DNA of 64,000 nt from an uncultured Clostridia bacterium (GCA_944380855.1 CALWIW010000002.1:39662-103661), one strand, 5' to 3'; positions 1-9,105 are shown, counted from the first letter of the stretch. The notes: generated from the letters alone by a model not told the origin. A program made the numbers and translations.

Positions 1-432
1 GAAAACCTTAGAAATTATATTAAAGAACTGGAAAGTCTTGAAAGTTATATAGATGATAAATTAAAAGAATTGCCAAAGGAAAAAAGAATACTTGTAACCG
101 CTCACGACGCTTTCGGCTATTTCGGAAAAGCATACGGCTTTCAGGTTAAAGGTTTGCAGGGCATAAGCACCGACGCACAGACGGGAACAAAGGATATAAG
201 CCTTATGGCAAAATTTATTGCGGATAACAAAATAAAAGCCGTGTTTGCGGAAAATTCCCTGCCTAAAGCCACAATAAACGCTCTGTACGAAGCGGTAAAA
301 AATAAAGGTTTTGAAACAAATATAGGAGGACAGCTCTATTCCGATTCCCTGGGCGATAAGGAAAACGGCGGAGAAACATATATCAAAGCATTTAAAAGCA
401 ATGTGGATACCATAGTCAGGGAGTTGAGCTGA
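1..432 (+). CDS. metal ABC transporter substrate-binding protein (C-terminal part)
   Basis: The reading frame is open from base 1, so the N-terminus lies upstream of the window; about 143 codons remain. It resembles the C-terminal lobe of the TroA/ZnuA/MntA cluster A-I binding proteins, which capture Mn2+, Zn2+ or Fe2+ outside the membrane. Visible family features are the VTAHDAFGYF segment, whose His is a metal ligand in this family, the FAENSLP segment, and an Asp in LYSDSLG matching the last ligand position. The start of the fragment is rich in E, L and K, like the long backbone helix linking the two lobes. Its stop overlaps the next start by one base (TGATG), so it is co-translated with the ATPase and two permeases downstream. 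Which metal it binds cannot be read from this part. Confidence 0.9.
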   Translation, partial: ENLRNYIKELESLESYIDDKLKELPKEKRILVTAHDAFGYFGKAYGFQVKGLQGISTDAQTGTKDISLMAKFIADNKIKAVFAENSLPKATINALYEAVKNKGFETNIGGQLYSDSLGDKENGGETYIKAFKSNVDTIVRELS

Positions 433-1172
433 TGATGGACTCGGTATTGACGGTAAAAAATTTAACAGTCGCTTACGACGGAAGTCCTGTTTTGGATAAC
501 ATAAGCGGAAAAATCCAAAAGGGAAGTCTTACCGCCGTAATAGGCCCCAACGGTGCAGGAAAAACAACATTTTTAAAAACAATTATGGGACTTTTAAAGC
601 CTCTTTTCGGTGAAGTGACATTTGGTTTTGAAAATAAGGAGAAAAAGACTAAAATTGCCTATGTTCCTCAAACGGGAAGTACAGACAGGGATTTTCCGGT
701 GACTGTTTTTGACGTGGTTTTGATGGGAAGATACCCCCATTTAGGCTGGTTTAGAAGACCTCAAAAAAGAGATAAGGAAATAGCCTTAAATATGCTTAAA
801 AAGGTGGGAATGGATAAATTTAAAAACCGTCAGATAGGCACATTGTCGGGAGGTCAGGAGCAGAGGGTGTTTTTAGCCCGAGCCTTGGCACAGCAGGCGA
901 CCCTTTATTTTCTTGACGAGCCTTTTAAGGGTGTGGACGCCGCTACAGAAAAAATAATCGTGGATATGCTCAGAGAAATAAAAAATCAGGGCGGAACGGT
1001 GGTTGTGGTTCACCACGACTTAAATACTGTAAAAAAGTATTTTGACAGCGTGATAATGATTAACAAAAGTCTTGTGTGCTGGGGAGATACCGAAAGCTGT
1101 TTCAACGAAAAAAACGTTGCAAAAACCTTTAACACGGATATTTTCCCCGAAAGGGAGAATATTTATGGTTGA
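432..1172 (+). CDS. metal ABC transporter ATP-binding protein (TroB/ZnuC/MntB type)
   Basis: This is the cytoplasmic ATPase that powers the adjacent metal importer. It has Walker A GPNGAGKTT near residue 38, a Q-loop in YVPQTG, the ABC signature LSGGQEQR, Walker B LYFLDEP and a switch His in VVVHHDL. The length of 246 residues is normal for the family. Two ATG codons stand in tandem at 432 and 435; either could be the start, and the first overlaps the stop of the binding-protein gene. The 3' end overlaps the first permease gene, whose ATG is at 1165. The order binding protein, ATPase, permease, permease matches tro/sit-type Mn/Zn/Fe systems. The signature reads GGQEQR rather than the more common GGQQQR, a minor variation. 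Confidence 0.95.
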   Translation: MMDSVLTVKNLTVAYDGSPVLDNISGKIQKGSLTAVIGPNGAGKTTFLKTIMGLLKPLFGEVTFGFENKEKKTKIAYVPQTGSTDRDFPVTVFDVVLMGRYPHLGWFRRPQKRDKEIALNMLKKVGMDKFKNRQIGTLSGGQEQRVFLARALAQQATLYFLDEPFKGVDAATEKIIVDMLREIKNQGGTVVVVHHDLNTVKKYFDSVIMINKSLVCWGDTESCFNEKNVAKTFNTDIFPERENIYG

Positions 1173-2085
1173 TTTTTTCAGTCTGTTTTCGGATTACACC
1201 TTTTGTATAGTTTCTCTCGGTTCAGCATTGCTTGGGATTTTATGCGGAGTGCTTGGGTGCTTTGCGGTGCTGCGAAAGCAAAGCCTTTTAGGGGACGGAA
1301 TTTCCCACGGAGCATTGCCGGGAATATGTCTGGCTTTTCTTTTGACTTTAAATAAAGATGAAAGGGTTTTGCTTTTGGGAGCCTTGGCAGGGGGAGTTGT
1401 CTCAATCGGACTTATCGCATTAATAACAAGGCTTTCAAAAACAAAATTCGACAGTGCTTTGGCATTGGTTCTTTCTGTAATGTTCGGACTGGGACTTGTG
1501 CTGTTGACCTTTGCCCAAAAGCTTCCAAATTCCTCACAGGCAGGACTAAAAACATTTATCTACGGTCAAGCGTCTGCTATGACACAAAAAGATATTTTTA
1601 TTGTTTTAATTTCCACGGCTGTTGTGCTGGTGACAGTGGCGGTGTTTTGGAAACCCTTTAAGCTTGTGACCTTTGACAAGGTGTTTTCTCGAGTGGTTGG
1701 AATAAAGGTCTGGATAGTCGACTTTGTCCTGTCATTTTTTGTGACTGTGGCTTCTGTTGTGGGAATAAAAACCGTTGGAGTTATTCTTATGAGTGCTATG
1801 CTGGCGGCTCCGGCAGCAGCGGCAAGACAGTGGGTCAGTCGTCTTGAAACAATGGCTGTTCTCTCGGCTTTTTTCGGAGTTTTGGGAAGTGTTTCAGGCA
1901 CTGCAATAAGTTCTTCCTTTGAGTCCGTTCCCACCGGACCGGTAATAGTTCTTTGCCTTGGGACTATTGCCGTGATTTCGATTTTGTTTGCCCCGAGAAG
2001 AGGGGTGCTGTGGAAGATTATAAAAAGAAACAGCAACAGAAGAAAACTTTCTGAAAGGGTGAGCGAAAATAAATCCTCAGCTTGA
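1165..2085 (+). CDS. metal ABC transporter permease, first of two (ZnuB/TroC family)
   Basis: An integral membrane permease of the ABC-3 family that forms half of the metal channel. The frame is open from further upstream, but ATG 1165 (start MVDFFSLFS) is preceded by the Shine-Dalgarno sequence GGGAG and overlaps the ATPase stop by 8 bases, so it is the likely start and gives 306 residues. Typical family segments are LLGDGISHGALPGICLAF near the N-terminus and VGVILMSAMLAAPAAAA in the second half. About eight or nine hydrophobic segments are visible. The tail is basic (RRGVLWKIIKRNSNRRK) and overlaps the start region of the second permease. With that partner it probably forms a heterodimeric channel as in tro/sit systems. 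Confidence 0.93.
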   Translation: MVDFFSLFSDYTFCIVSLGSALLGILCGVLGCFAVLRKQSLLGDGISHGALPGICLAFLLTLNKDERVLLLGALAGGVVSIGLIALITRLSKTKFDSALALVLSVMFGLGLVLLTFAQKLPNSSQAGLKTFIYGQASAMTQKDIFIVLISTAVVLVTVAVFWKPFKLVTFDKVFSRVVGIKVWIVDFVLSFFVTVASVVGIKTVGVILMSAMLAAPAAAARQWVSRLETMAVLSAFFGVLGSVSGTAISSSFESVPTGPVIVLCLGTIAVISILFAPRRGVLWKIIKRNSNRRKLSERVSENKSSA

Positions 2086-2941
2086 AATATTGATAACGGC
2101 TGTTTTTATGTCTGCCGCCTGTGCTTTGCCCGGAGCTTTTCTTGCGGTGAGAAATATGGCTATGACCTCCGACGCAATAACCCATACCGTTTTGCTGGGA
2201 ATTGTCTTGGGATTTTTGATAACAGGCGATTTAAATTCTCCTATTTTAATAATCGGAGCGGGAATTGTGGGAGTTTTCACCGTGTGGTTTACCCAAACCC
2301 TTGATAATACGGGACTTGTGGACAGCGACGCTTCCAACGGACTGGTTTTTCCTGTGTTGTTTTCTGTGGGAGTTATACTGATAACATTGTGTGCGGATTC
2401 TGTGCACCTGGATACCGATTCCGTTCTGCTTGGTGAATTGGCGTTTGTCCCATTTGACAGGCTGATTGTTTTCGGTGCGGATTTAGGAGCAAAAAGCCTT
2501 TATTTTTCAATGCTTCTCTTTGCGCAGAATTTGATTTTTATTCTTGTTTTTTATAAGGAACTGAAATTTTCTTCTTTTGATAAAACAACAGCACAAATCG
2601 GAGGCTTTCATTCAAACGTTCTTCATTATGCCCTTGTAACCTGTGCTTCCGTAACGGCAGTTGTGGCTTTCCAGTGGGTAGGCTCTGTGCTTGTGGTGGC
2701 GTTTATGATAGCTCCACCCGCCGCCGCTTTGCTTTTGACAAAACGTCTGTCGGTGGTTTTGGCTTTAAGCTGTGCCTTGGGCGGAATCAGTGCTGTGTGG
2801 GGCTATAAGCTTGCAGTGTCCTTAGATGTGTCGATTTCGGGAAGTATGGCGGTTATGACGGGGATAGTTTTTATAATAATCTTGATAATAACAAACCTAA
2901 AAATCAGTATAAACAAAAAAGCCAGAAGCGATATTTTTTAA
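2069..2941 (+). CDS. metal ABC transporter permease, second of two (ZnuB/TroD family), probable ATA start
   Basis: Second ABC-3 family permease, with the same landmarks as its neighbour: MAMTSDAITHTVLLGIVLG near the N-terminus and GSVLVVAFMIAPPAAALLL later. In this family the second permease usually begins close to MNPQLEIL, and the frame here encodes x-NPQLEILITAVFMSA with codon ATA at 2069 in the Met position. A GAAAGGG Shine-Dalgarno-like sequence lies about 9 bases upstream. No ATG or GTG is available in frame after the TGA at 2060-2062; the next possible start is TTG 2090, which has no ribosome-binding site and would clip the first membrane helix. The gene overlaps the upstream permease stop. 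I therefore place the start at ATA 2069, with TTG 2090 as the alternative. The function call is firm; the start is not. Confidence 0.85.
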   Translation: MNPQLEILITAVFMSAACALPGAFLAVRNMAMTSDAITHTVLLGIVLGFLITGDLNSPILIIGAGIVGVFTVWFTQTLDNTGLVDSDASNGLVFPVLFSVGVILITLCADSVHLDTDSVLLGELAFVPFDRLIVFGADLGAKSLYFSMLLFAQNLIFILVFYKELKFSSFDKTTAQIGGFHSNVLHYALVTCASVTAVVAFQWVGSVLVVAFMIAPPAAALLLTKRLSVVLALSCALGGISAVWGYKLAVSLDVSISGSMAVMTGIVFIIILIITNLKISINKKARSDIF

Positions 2942-2958
2942 TCGCTTTTGGATTTTTG
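2922..2958 (+). terminator. intrinsic terminator of the metal transporter operon
   Basis: CCAGAAGCGAT pairs with ATCGCTTTTGG around an A/T loop with one mismatch, followed by a short T-rich stretch. The stop codon of the second permease lies inside the hairpin. Confidence 0.7.
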
Positions 2959-3060
2959 TATATGTAATAGGTTTGTTGACTTTATAAAAACCATGAGGTA
3001 CAATATATTTGTAATTTTATAAAATATGTTGACAAAGAATGTAAAAGGGAGGGAATACAT

Positions 3061-5453
3061 ATAATTAGATTAGTAAAAATAATTTTTGATGTATTTAAAG
3101 ATTTTGCCTTTAATAAGTGCAACAATATATTAGAGATAATATTAGTTGAGAGAAAGTTTAGAAAAAAATTCGTAGAATTTTCCGATAGATACTTTAATGA
3201 TAAAATTAAGTATAATGATTTGAAAGAAGAAATTGACTTTCATTCGCTTAATAAATTTATTTCTAAAAATATTTTTAATCAAATCAAGGATGAATTGTTT
3301 CTGGAAGAAAATGCTTATAAATCTTTTTCTAATAGTTATTTTTTAAAATCATGTATTAATGTAGCTGGGGCAGATATACCAGAGAAAAAAAGAACAGTTT
3401 GTTCATATGCAAAAGAGGTACTCAAATTTTTAAAAGATTTTTATTGTGATGAATACAGCAAAAAAGAAAAAGTTTTAGCTAGCATCTGTGTCGATAATAT
3501 ATCTAAAAACATAAATAAGAGAATTAAGGATATTGAAATCAATTTTGAAAAATTAAATGCAAATTTTATATATAAAGATTCATTTGCCAGCGTCATTGAT
3601 AATATTTTGTCTAATCCAGTAAATAAAAGTCCTTTTCATTATTGCAACGACATAATCACATTTCAAGGAAGAGAAGAGGAGCAAAAAGAGGTTTACAATT
3701 TCCTTGATGATGAAAGGAAATTGCTATGGATGGCTATTACAGGCGACGGAGGTTCCGGAAAAAGCAAGCTCATGTATCACATGACCAAAAAGCTTGAAAG
3801 CCATGACTGCTGGAAAGTGATATGGCTTGGGAAAGAAAGTCTTAAAAGCATAATGACAAAAGATAAATTTGAATATCCTATAAACCTTTTATTTGTTTGT
3901 GACTACGGCGGTCAGTTTGCAGAAAAGCTGGGAGATTTTATAGAAAGGCTTTGTACCTTTAACGGCACATTCAATGAAAAAATAAGGCTTGTAATTTTGG
4001 AACGTGAGGGATTTGTACAGGACTGCGAAGAATTTTTGAAACCGATGTGGTACAAAAGTTTTAGGGGAGATTTAAGCAGAAATCATTATATAGACAGTGC
4101 GGCATATGGTAAAAACAACTCTATGAAATTAAAGACAATGGATGATAAAGATTTTAGGCTTATAGTAAAAGATTACCTTACAGAAAAAAAAGAAATCTTT
4201 GTCAGATAAGGAAATAAATACAGTTATAGAAAAGGCTCATGAAATAGATGATAGGAAAACAGGGGTAAGACCTTTGATTTTGCTGTTTGTCGCCGACGCA
4301 GTAGCCGACGGCAATGAGGCAAAAAACTGGGATTTAAGCAAACTGGTGGAATATGTAATAAAAAGATATGAGGACCATTGGAAAAATGTCATCTGCAAAG
4401 GAGATGAAGATCTTTTCGAAGCCGTCAAGGAAATAACAGCCTAGGCGACTGCAATTGGTGGATGGAATTTGAGAAATAAAGAAATAGGCGAGCCAATTAA
4501 AAGTGCTATAGATTTATTTTTAAAAAAAGTTGATGATAAAAACTTATTTTTACGCAGTATTTGTGAAAAAGACAAAAGTGACGGTATTTGGTCACCATTT
4601 GAACCAGATTTGATTGGGGAATTTTTTGTTTTGGAATTTCTCAGAAACAAAATAGAAAACTATGATGAGGACTATGTATCAGAATTTTCAAAACTATGCT
4701 GGACAAAGGGAGAAAATTTCTGGTGGTTTTTGTATCGCTGTTCTCAGAATTATCGCAAACGGAAAAAATTCAAAAAAATATTTGCAAATGGTATGGAAAT
4801 ATTTGAGCCAAAGGATGAAGGAAATGCTGTGCTGTACAGTTATATCATTGCAAGCATGATAGATTACCAATCAGAGGAGGAAACATATAATTTATCAGAA
4901 AATCTGAAAAATCTTTGCAATAAATATCCGGAGCAAAATGAATTTAGAGAATTGTACTTAGAAATATTTGGAGAGTTCGTTCTTGATAAAAATTATGCTT
5001 TAAATGAGAAAGAGATAGATGATTTGGAAGAACTTTGTACAGAAAACTCTAAAGATGAAAGAATACAAGTTGGATATTCAAACGCTCTGTGTGAGTTGAT
5101 AGAACAGCAGATTTATCCGGAAACTGAGAAAACAATAGAAAAACTTGAAATTTTAGCTGAAAGAAATCGAAATATAGAAAGTATTCAAATTGATTATGCA
5201 TATGCACTATATAGCTTAAGCTGTAGAAATGAATATCCGAAATTGTCAAAATTATGAAGAAAGTTAAGAATTTATCAGAAAAATACCCACATTTAAAAGA
5301 TATTCAAATTCATTATAAGAATTGTATAAATAATCTAATCGAAAAAATATTGCAAATCTCAGGGGATTAGTGGAAAAATATCCTGATAAAGAATATATTT
5401 GCTGGCAATATGAAAAAGGTGTTAAAGTTTTAAAAAACAAAGAAAAAATATAA
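3061..5453 (+). pseudogene. decayed P-loop (STAND-like) NTPase with C-terminal helical repeats
   Basis: A single ancestral protein of about 790 residues can be followed through three frames. The N-terminal 200 residues are Lys/Ile/Asn rich and not recognised. A GREEEQ segment then leads to Walker A GDGGSGKS near base 3755 and a Walker-B-like LLFVCDY near 3895, an arrangement typical of STAND-type NTPases. The C-terminal part carries TPR-like repeats with the recurring pattern L-x-E-K-Y-P. Lesions: a +1 shift in an A8 run at 4184-4191, an in-frame TAG at 4442-4444 inside an otherwise continuous sequence (EITA-stop-ATAIGGWNL), a shift near 5250, and another near 5360. The start is also abnormal: a good AGGGAGG (3046-3052) is followed 8 bases later by ATA, and no ATG is in frame. 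The first 600 bases are much more AT-rich than the neighbours, which suggests transfer. No intact partner gene is visible. A relic of a defence-type NTPase is possible but not shown. Confidence 0.75.
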
Positions 5454-5497
5454 CTACATAGTATTAAAAATTAAAAGACTATAAAGGTATGTAGAAA

Positions 5498-5531
5498 ATC
5501 ACCCCGGCGGATTTTCGCCGGGGTGTGATTT
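5498..5531. terminator. bidirectional intrinsic terminator downstream of pnp
   Basis: CACCCCGGCG at 5500-5509 pairs perfectly with CGCCGGGGTG at 5516-5525, flanked by T-rich sequence on either side. It can end pnp on the minus strand and any transcript of the pseudogene on the plus strand. Confidence 0.9.
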
Positions 5532-5562
5532 TTATAATATTGAATTTTACAGCTCAAAGAAA

Positions 5563-7776
5563 TTATTTTCTATTGTTTCTGTTGTGGCCGCCGCGGCGGT
5601 CGTTTCTTTCACGGCTGCCTCTGCCGCCTTTATGGTCTGCCGGGTCGTTTTCCGGAACAAGGCCGTCTACCTCGATGAGAACGTCACGTCTTGAAAGGTT
5701 GAGTCTGCCTTTATCGTCAATATCGAGAACCTTAACTCTAATGATGTCGCCTACGTTTACAACGTCTGTAACCTTCTCTGTTCTCTTAACGTCAAGCTGG
5801 GAAATGTGTACAAGTCCCTCTTTGCCCGGTGCAATCTCTACGAATGCACCGAAGTCCATGATTCTTGTAACCTTACCAAGGAACATTGCACCCGGCTCCG
5901 GGTCAACCGCTATTGTATTTACAATCTCAACGGCTCTCTGGCACATTGCTGTGTCTGTACCAGAAACGAATACCTTGCCAAAATCGCCGTCTTCCTCGAT
6001 GTCGATTTTGCACTGGCACTCTGCCTGAATTTCCTTGATAACCTTGCCGCCCTTGCCGATAACTTCGCTTATCTTATCAGCCGGGATTGTTGTTGTAAAC
6101 ATCTTAGGAGCGTATGGTGAAAGCTCTGCTCTTGGCTCAGGAATAGCCTTCAGCATAATCTCGTCAAGAATATAGTTTCTTGCCTTGTGTGTCTTTGCCA
6201 AAGCTTCCTTAACCATGTCAGGTGTAAGACCGCTGATTTTAAGGTCCATCTGAATTGCTGTGATACCGTCGTGCGTACCTGCAACCTTGAAGTCCATATC
6301 GCCAAAGAAGTCCTCAAGACCCTGTATATCAACCATTGTCATCCATCTTTCGCCCTCGGTGATAAGTCCGCAGGAGATACCAGCAACAGGAGCCTTAATC
6401 GGAACACCTGCGTCCATAAGAGCAAGTGTTGAACCGCATACGGAACCCTGTGATGTTGAACCGTTAGAGGAGAGAACCTCGGAAACAAGTCTTAATGCAT
6501 ATGGGAATTCCTCAACTGACGGGATAACAGGAACCAAAGCTCTTTCTGCCAATGCACCGTGACCGATTTCACGTCTGCCCGGGCCTCTGCTTGGCTTTGT
6601 TTCGCCAACGGAGTAGCTTGGGAAATTGTAGTGGTGCATATATCTCTTGCTTTCCTCGTCGTCAATGCCGTCAAGAAGCTGCTGGTCGGATACAGGGCCA
6701 AGTGTTGCGATTGTGAGAACCTGTGTCTGACCTCTTGTAAACATACCTGAACCGTGAACTCTCGGGAGAAGTCCAACTTCGGAAGCCAAAGGTCTGATAT
6801 CGTCCATGCCTCTGCCGTCAACACGCTTCTGCTCGTCCAAAAGCCAGCGTCTAACTACTGTTTTCTGAGTTTTGTAGAGGCACTCGTCGATTTTTGCCTC
6901 GCACTCAGGATATATCTCATCGAATTTCTCGTGAACAGCCTCGTAAATAGGTTTGAGTCTTTCGTCACGAACTGTTTTGTCGTCTGTGTCAAGGGCAACC
7001 TTGATGTCCTCTTCTGAGAATGATTTAATAGCCTCGAACATATCATGGTCAGGCTCGTTGCTTGGGTATTCAAACTTAGGCTTACCAATTTCTGCCTGAA
7101 TTCCTTTGATGAACTCGATAATCTTCTGGTTAGCTTCGTGGCCTGCCATAATGGCGTTGTACATAACCTCGTCGCTTACGCAGTCTGCACCTGCTTCAAT
7201 CATTGCGATTCTGCTGTCAGTGGACGCAACTGTTGTTGCCATTTTGGAAACGGCTCTCTGCTCTGCTGTTGGATTTATAACGAATTCGCCGTCAACATAT
7301 CCAACGGAAACGCCGGAAATTGGGCCGTTCCACGGAATATCGGATATTGAGAGGGCAATTGATGTTCCCACCATTGCTGCGATTTCAGGCATACAGTCGT
7401 TGTCAACGCTCATAACTGTGCAGACAATAGAAACGTCGTTTCTCATATCCTTAGGGAAGAGAGGGCGAATAGGTCTGTCGATAACGCGGCTTACAAGTAT
7501 AGCCTTGTCGGAAGGTCTGCCTTCTCTTTTGAGATAGCTTCCCGGAATTTTACCTACTGAATAGAGCTTTTCCTCAAAGTCAACTGAGAGAGGGAAGAAG
7601 TCTATTCCGTCTCTTGGTTTTGCTGCGGCTGTAGCTGCAACGTGTACAACTGTGTCGCCGTATCTTACAAGGCAGGCACCGTTTGCAAGCTGGGTCATCT
7701 TGCCTGTTTCAACAACAAGCGGTCTGCCGGCAAATTCTGTTTCAAATACTCTGAAATTGTTAAATTCTTTAACCAA
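5563..7776 (-). CDS. pnp: polyribonucleotide nucleotidyltransferase (PNPase)
   Basis: A phosphorolytic 3'-to-5' exoribonuclease of RNA decay and quality control, working as a ring-shaped trimer in the cytoplasm. The order is two RNase PH-like cores (about residues 1-230 and 310-540) separated by an all-alpha linker, then a KH domain with VIGKGGKVIKEIQ near residue 570, then an S1 domain (GAMFLGKVTRIMDFGAFVEI) near 625-695. Phosphate-binding and active-site stretches such as GSTSQGSVCGSTLALMDAGVP are intact. The last 25 residues are Arg/Gly/Asn rich with no acidic patch, an RNA-binding-type tail. The length of 737 residues is normal. ATG 7776 has an AAAGGAGG-type ribosome-binding site. It follows rpsO on the same strand, the widely conserved rpsO-pnp order. 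Confidence 0.98.
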   Translation of the reverse strand: MVKEFNNFRVFETEFAGRPLVVETGKMTQLANGACLVRYGDTVVHVAATAAAKPRDGIDFFPLSVDFEEKLYSVGKIPGSYLKREGRPSDKAILVSRVIDRPIRPLFPKDMRNDVSIVCTVMSVDNDCMPEIAAMVGTSIALSISDIPWNGPISGVSVGYVDGEFVINPTAEQRAVSKMATTVASTDSRIAMIEAGADCVSDEVMYNAIMAGHEANQKIIEFIKGIQAEIGKPKFEYPSNEPDHDMFEAIKSFSEEDIKVALDTDDKTVRDERLKPIYEAVHEKFDEIYPECEAKIDECLYKTQKTVVRRWLLDEQKRVDGRGMDDIRPLASEVGLLPRVHGSGMFTRGQTQVLTIATLGPVSDQQLLDGIDDEESKRYMHHYNFPSYSVGETKPSRGPGRREIGHGALAERALVPVIPSVEEFPYALRLVSEVLSSNGSTSQGSVCGSTLALMDAGVPIKAPVAGISCGLITEGERWMTMVDIQGLEDFFGDMDFKVAGTHDGITAIQMDLKISGLTPDMVKEALAKTHKARNYILDEIMLKAIPEPRAELSPYAPKMFTTTIPADKISEVIGKGGKVIKEIQAECQCKIDIEEDGDFGKVFVSGTDTAMCQRAVEIVNTIAVDPEPGAMFLGKVTRIMDFGAFVEIAPGKEGLVHISQLDVKRTEKVTDVVNVGDIIRVKVLDIDDKGRLNLSRRDVLIEVDGLVPENDPADHKGGRGSRERNDRRGGHNRNNRK

Positions 7777-7937
7777 AATATATCCTCCTTTAAATTTTGA
7801 GAAAAGCAGAAGAATATTATTGATTTAGCAATAACACCAAGGAAAAACAAATTTTTTCTTTCGTGTTACCGCTAAAATTCAATAAATTCTTCTTCTGTTT
7901 TTCATAGTTAAGATTTGCAAAAAAGCTGTCATAATAC

Positions 7938-7967
7938 ATAGGGCAAACGGAAAACCGCTTGCCCTGA
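7938..7967 (-). other. hairpin in the rpsO-pnp intergenic region
   Basis: AGGGCAAACGG and CCGCTTGCCCT form an 11-bp stem with one mismatch around AAAA. In the direction of transcription it lies just after the rpsO stop and has no immediate T-run, so it may be a weak terminator or a processing and stability element rather than a strong stop. The rest of the 200-base gap before pnp is A/T rich with nothing else I can name. Confidence 0.5.
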
Positions 7968-7975
7968 TTTTGCAA

Positions 7976-8239
7976 TTATTTACGGATACCAAGTCTTGCG
8001 ATAATTGAACGGTATCTTTCAATATCAACCTTGATGAGGTAGTTGAGAAGGTTTCTTCTCTTACCAACCATCTGGAGAAGACCTCTGCGGCTGTGGTGGT
8101 CCTTCTTGTGAACCTTGAGGTGCTCGGTAAGGTCGTTGATTCTCTTTGTGAGAAGAGCGATCTGAACCTCAGGAGAACCTGTGTCGCCTTCGTGTGTTGC
8201 GTACTCCTGCATAATTGCAAGCTTTTCTTCTTTAAGCAT
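7976..8239 (-). CDS. rpsO: 30S ribosomal protein S15
   Basis: Primary 16S rRNA-binding protein of the small-subunit platform. The 87-residue sequence has the full family pattern: [36 protein letters not shown] and [12 protein letters not shown] 8239 follows an AAGGTGG ribosome-binding site. It is transcribed toward pnp from a clear promoter with a structured leader of about 100 bases, the place where S15 autoregulatory RNA elements are found in many bacteria. Confidence 0.98.
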   Translation of the reverse strand: MLKEEKLAIMQEYATHEGDTGSPEVQIALLTKRINDLTEHLKVHKKDHHSRRGLLQMVGKRRNLLNYLIKVDIERYRSIIARLGIRK

Positions 8240-8344
8240 TTTTATTCCACCTTTAACTTAAAATATTTAACCGAAATTCACAGGTAAGGGATTGGTGAAA
8301 ATCCGCATTGCGGCTTGCACCCTTATCCGTGGAACCGGCTTACA
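8240..8344 (-). promoter_or_regulatory. structured 5' leader of rpsO (candidate S15 autoregulatory element)
   Basis: The minus-strand transcript between the likely start near 8344 and the rpsO ATG contains a long stem. CACGG-A-TAAGGG pairs with CCCTTA-C-CTGTG with one mismatch. Inside it are a GGTG/CACC helix and a small CCGC/GCGG hairpin. Such a compact multi-helix leader directly before rpsO fits the known habit of S15 to repress its own mRNA. No specific Rfam class was matched; this is inference from position and pairing. Confidence 0.55.
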
Positions 8345-8351
8345 TCAAAAA

Positions 8352-8380
8352 AGTATATCATAATTTTCCTTTAATGTAAA
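8352..8380 (-). promoter_or_regulatory. sigma-A type promoter of rpsO-pnp
   Basis: Reading the minus strand: TTTACA (8380-8375), a 17-base spacer, then TATACT (8357-8352). The start would fall near 8344, giving a leader of about 105 bases. Confidence 0.8.
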
Positions 8381-8420
8381 GAACAAATTACGTATTTTTT
8401 ACTTAATAAGGCATATTAAA

Positions 8421-8864
8421 TCAAGCTTCGCTGTCCTTGTATTTTTCTGTCAGATTTTCTATTGTTTGTAAAAATTCCTTTTTTACTTCATCAGGCAATA
8501 TTCTGTAGCTGATAATTAAATTCTGTTCTTCGTTGCTCAGGCTGTATATTTTCTCGTTGTTAGGTTTTTTTACGGCACAGGACGGTAAGTTTTCCTCACG
8601 CTGTGCTTCGGAAAAATCCGAGTCGCTTACTTCAAGCTGTTTTTCTGTGTCGTTTGGCATAAGCTGCTCTACAGGTACGTTGTATATTTTGGCAAGCTTC
8701 ATCAGGGTAAATATACTGGGAAGGGTTTTTCCTGTTTCATAATAAGTGTATGTGGTTCTTTCAATATGAAGAGCGTCGGCAACCTGTTTTTGAGTAAGTC
8801 CGCTGTTTTGTCTGTAAAATTTAAGGTTAGGAATGTAAATATTGGTTTTAGCCTTTCTACCCAT
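8421..8864 (-). CDS. XRE-family helix-turn-helix transcriptional regulator
   Basis: A 147-residue cytoplasmic DNA-binding protein. The Cro/C1-type HTH covers about residues 13-67 (LKFYRQNSGLTQKQVADALH, then YYETGKTLPSIFTLMKLAKIY). The C-terminal half is acidic and unrecognised, with an EEQNLIISYRILPDEVKKEF stretch often seen in clostridial XRE regulators. The frame opens 7 codons earlier, but ATG 8864 is preceded by AAAGGAG at normal spacing and is the better start. It stands alone between rpsO and a tRNA gene, so its targets cannot be guessed from context. The 320 bases upstream are A/T rich and hold the tRNA promoter on the other strand. Confidence 0.9.
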   Translation of the reverse strand: MGRKAKTNIYIPNLKFYRQNSGLTQKQVADALHIERTTYTYYETGKTLPSIFTLMKLAKIYNVPVEQLMPNDTEKQLEVSDSDFSEAQREENLPSCAVKKPNNEKIYSLSNEEQNLIISYRILPDEVKKEFLQTIENLTEKYKDSEA

Positions 8865-9105
8865 TGCAGTATCTCCTTTCGTCAAAATTAGTGTATCTGT
8901 TTATATAAAAAATTAATATGTATTTGTTTTTCACATATCAATTGAAATTATACCTTATTTAAATAATTATGTTTGGTTTTGTGACAAATAGTCACCGTGA
9001 AAAATTATCACTATATGTTATTTTGAATTTTTTATTTGGTTATTTTGAAAGTGTTTTATGTTTGTGTGGAAAAGCTTCGCCTACAAAAAAATCCTTGTCC
9101 AAGAC

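Noticed and set aside
1072-1164. Longer N-terminus for the first metal permease beginning at TTG 1072
   Set aside because: It overlaps the ATPase gene by 100 bases with no ribosome-binding site and no hydrophobic character; ATG 1165 has GGGAG upstream.
5525-7537. Several plus-strand open frames of 80-167 codons opposite pnp
   Set aside because: They are antisense shadows of the pnp coding pattern, without ribosome-binding sites or recognisable proteins.
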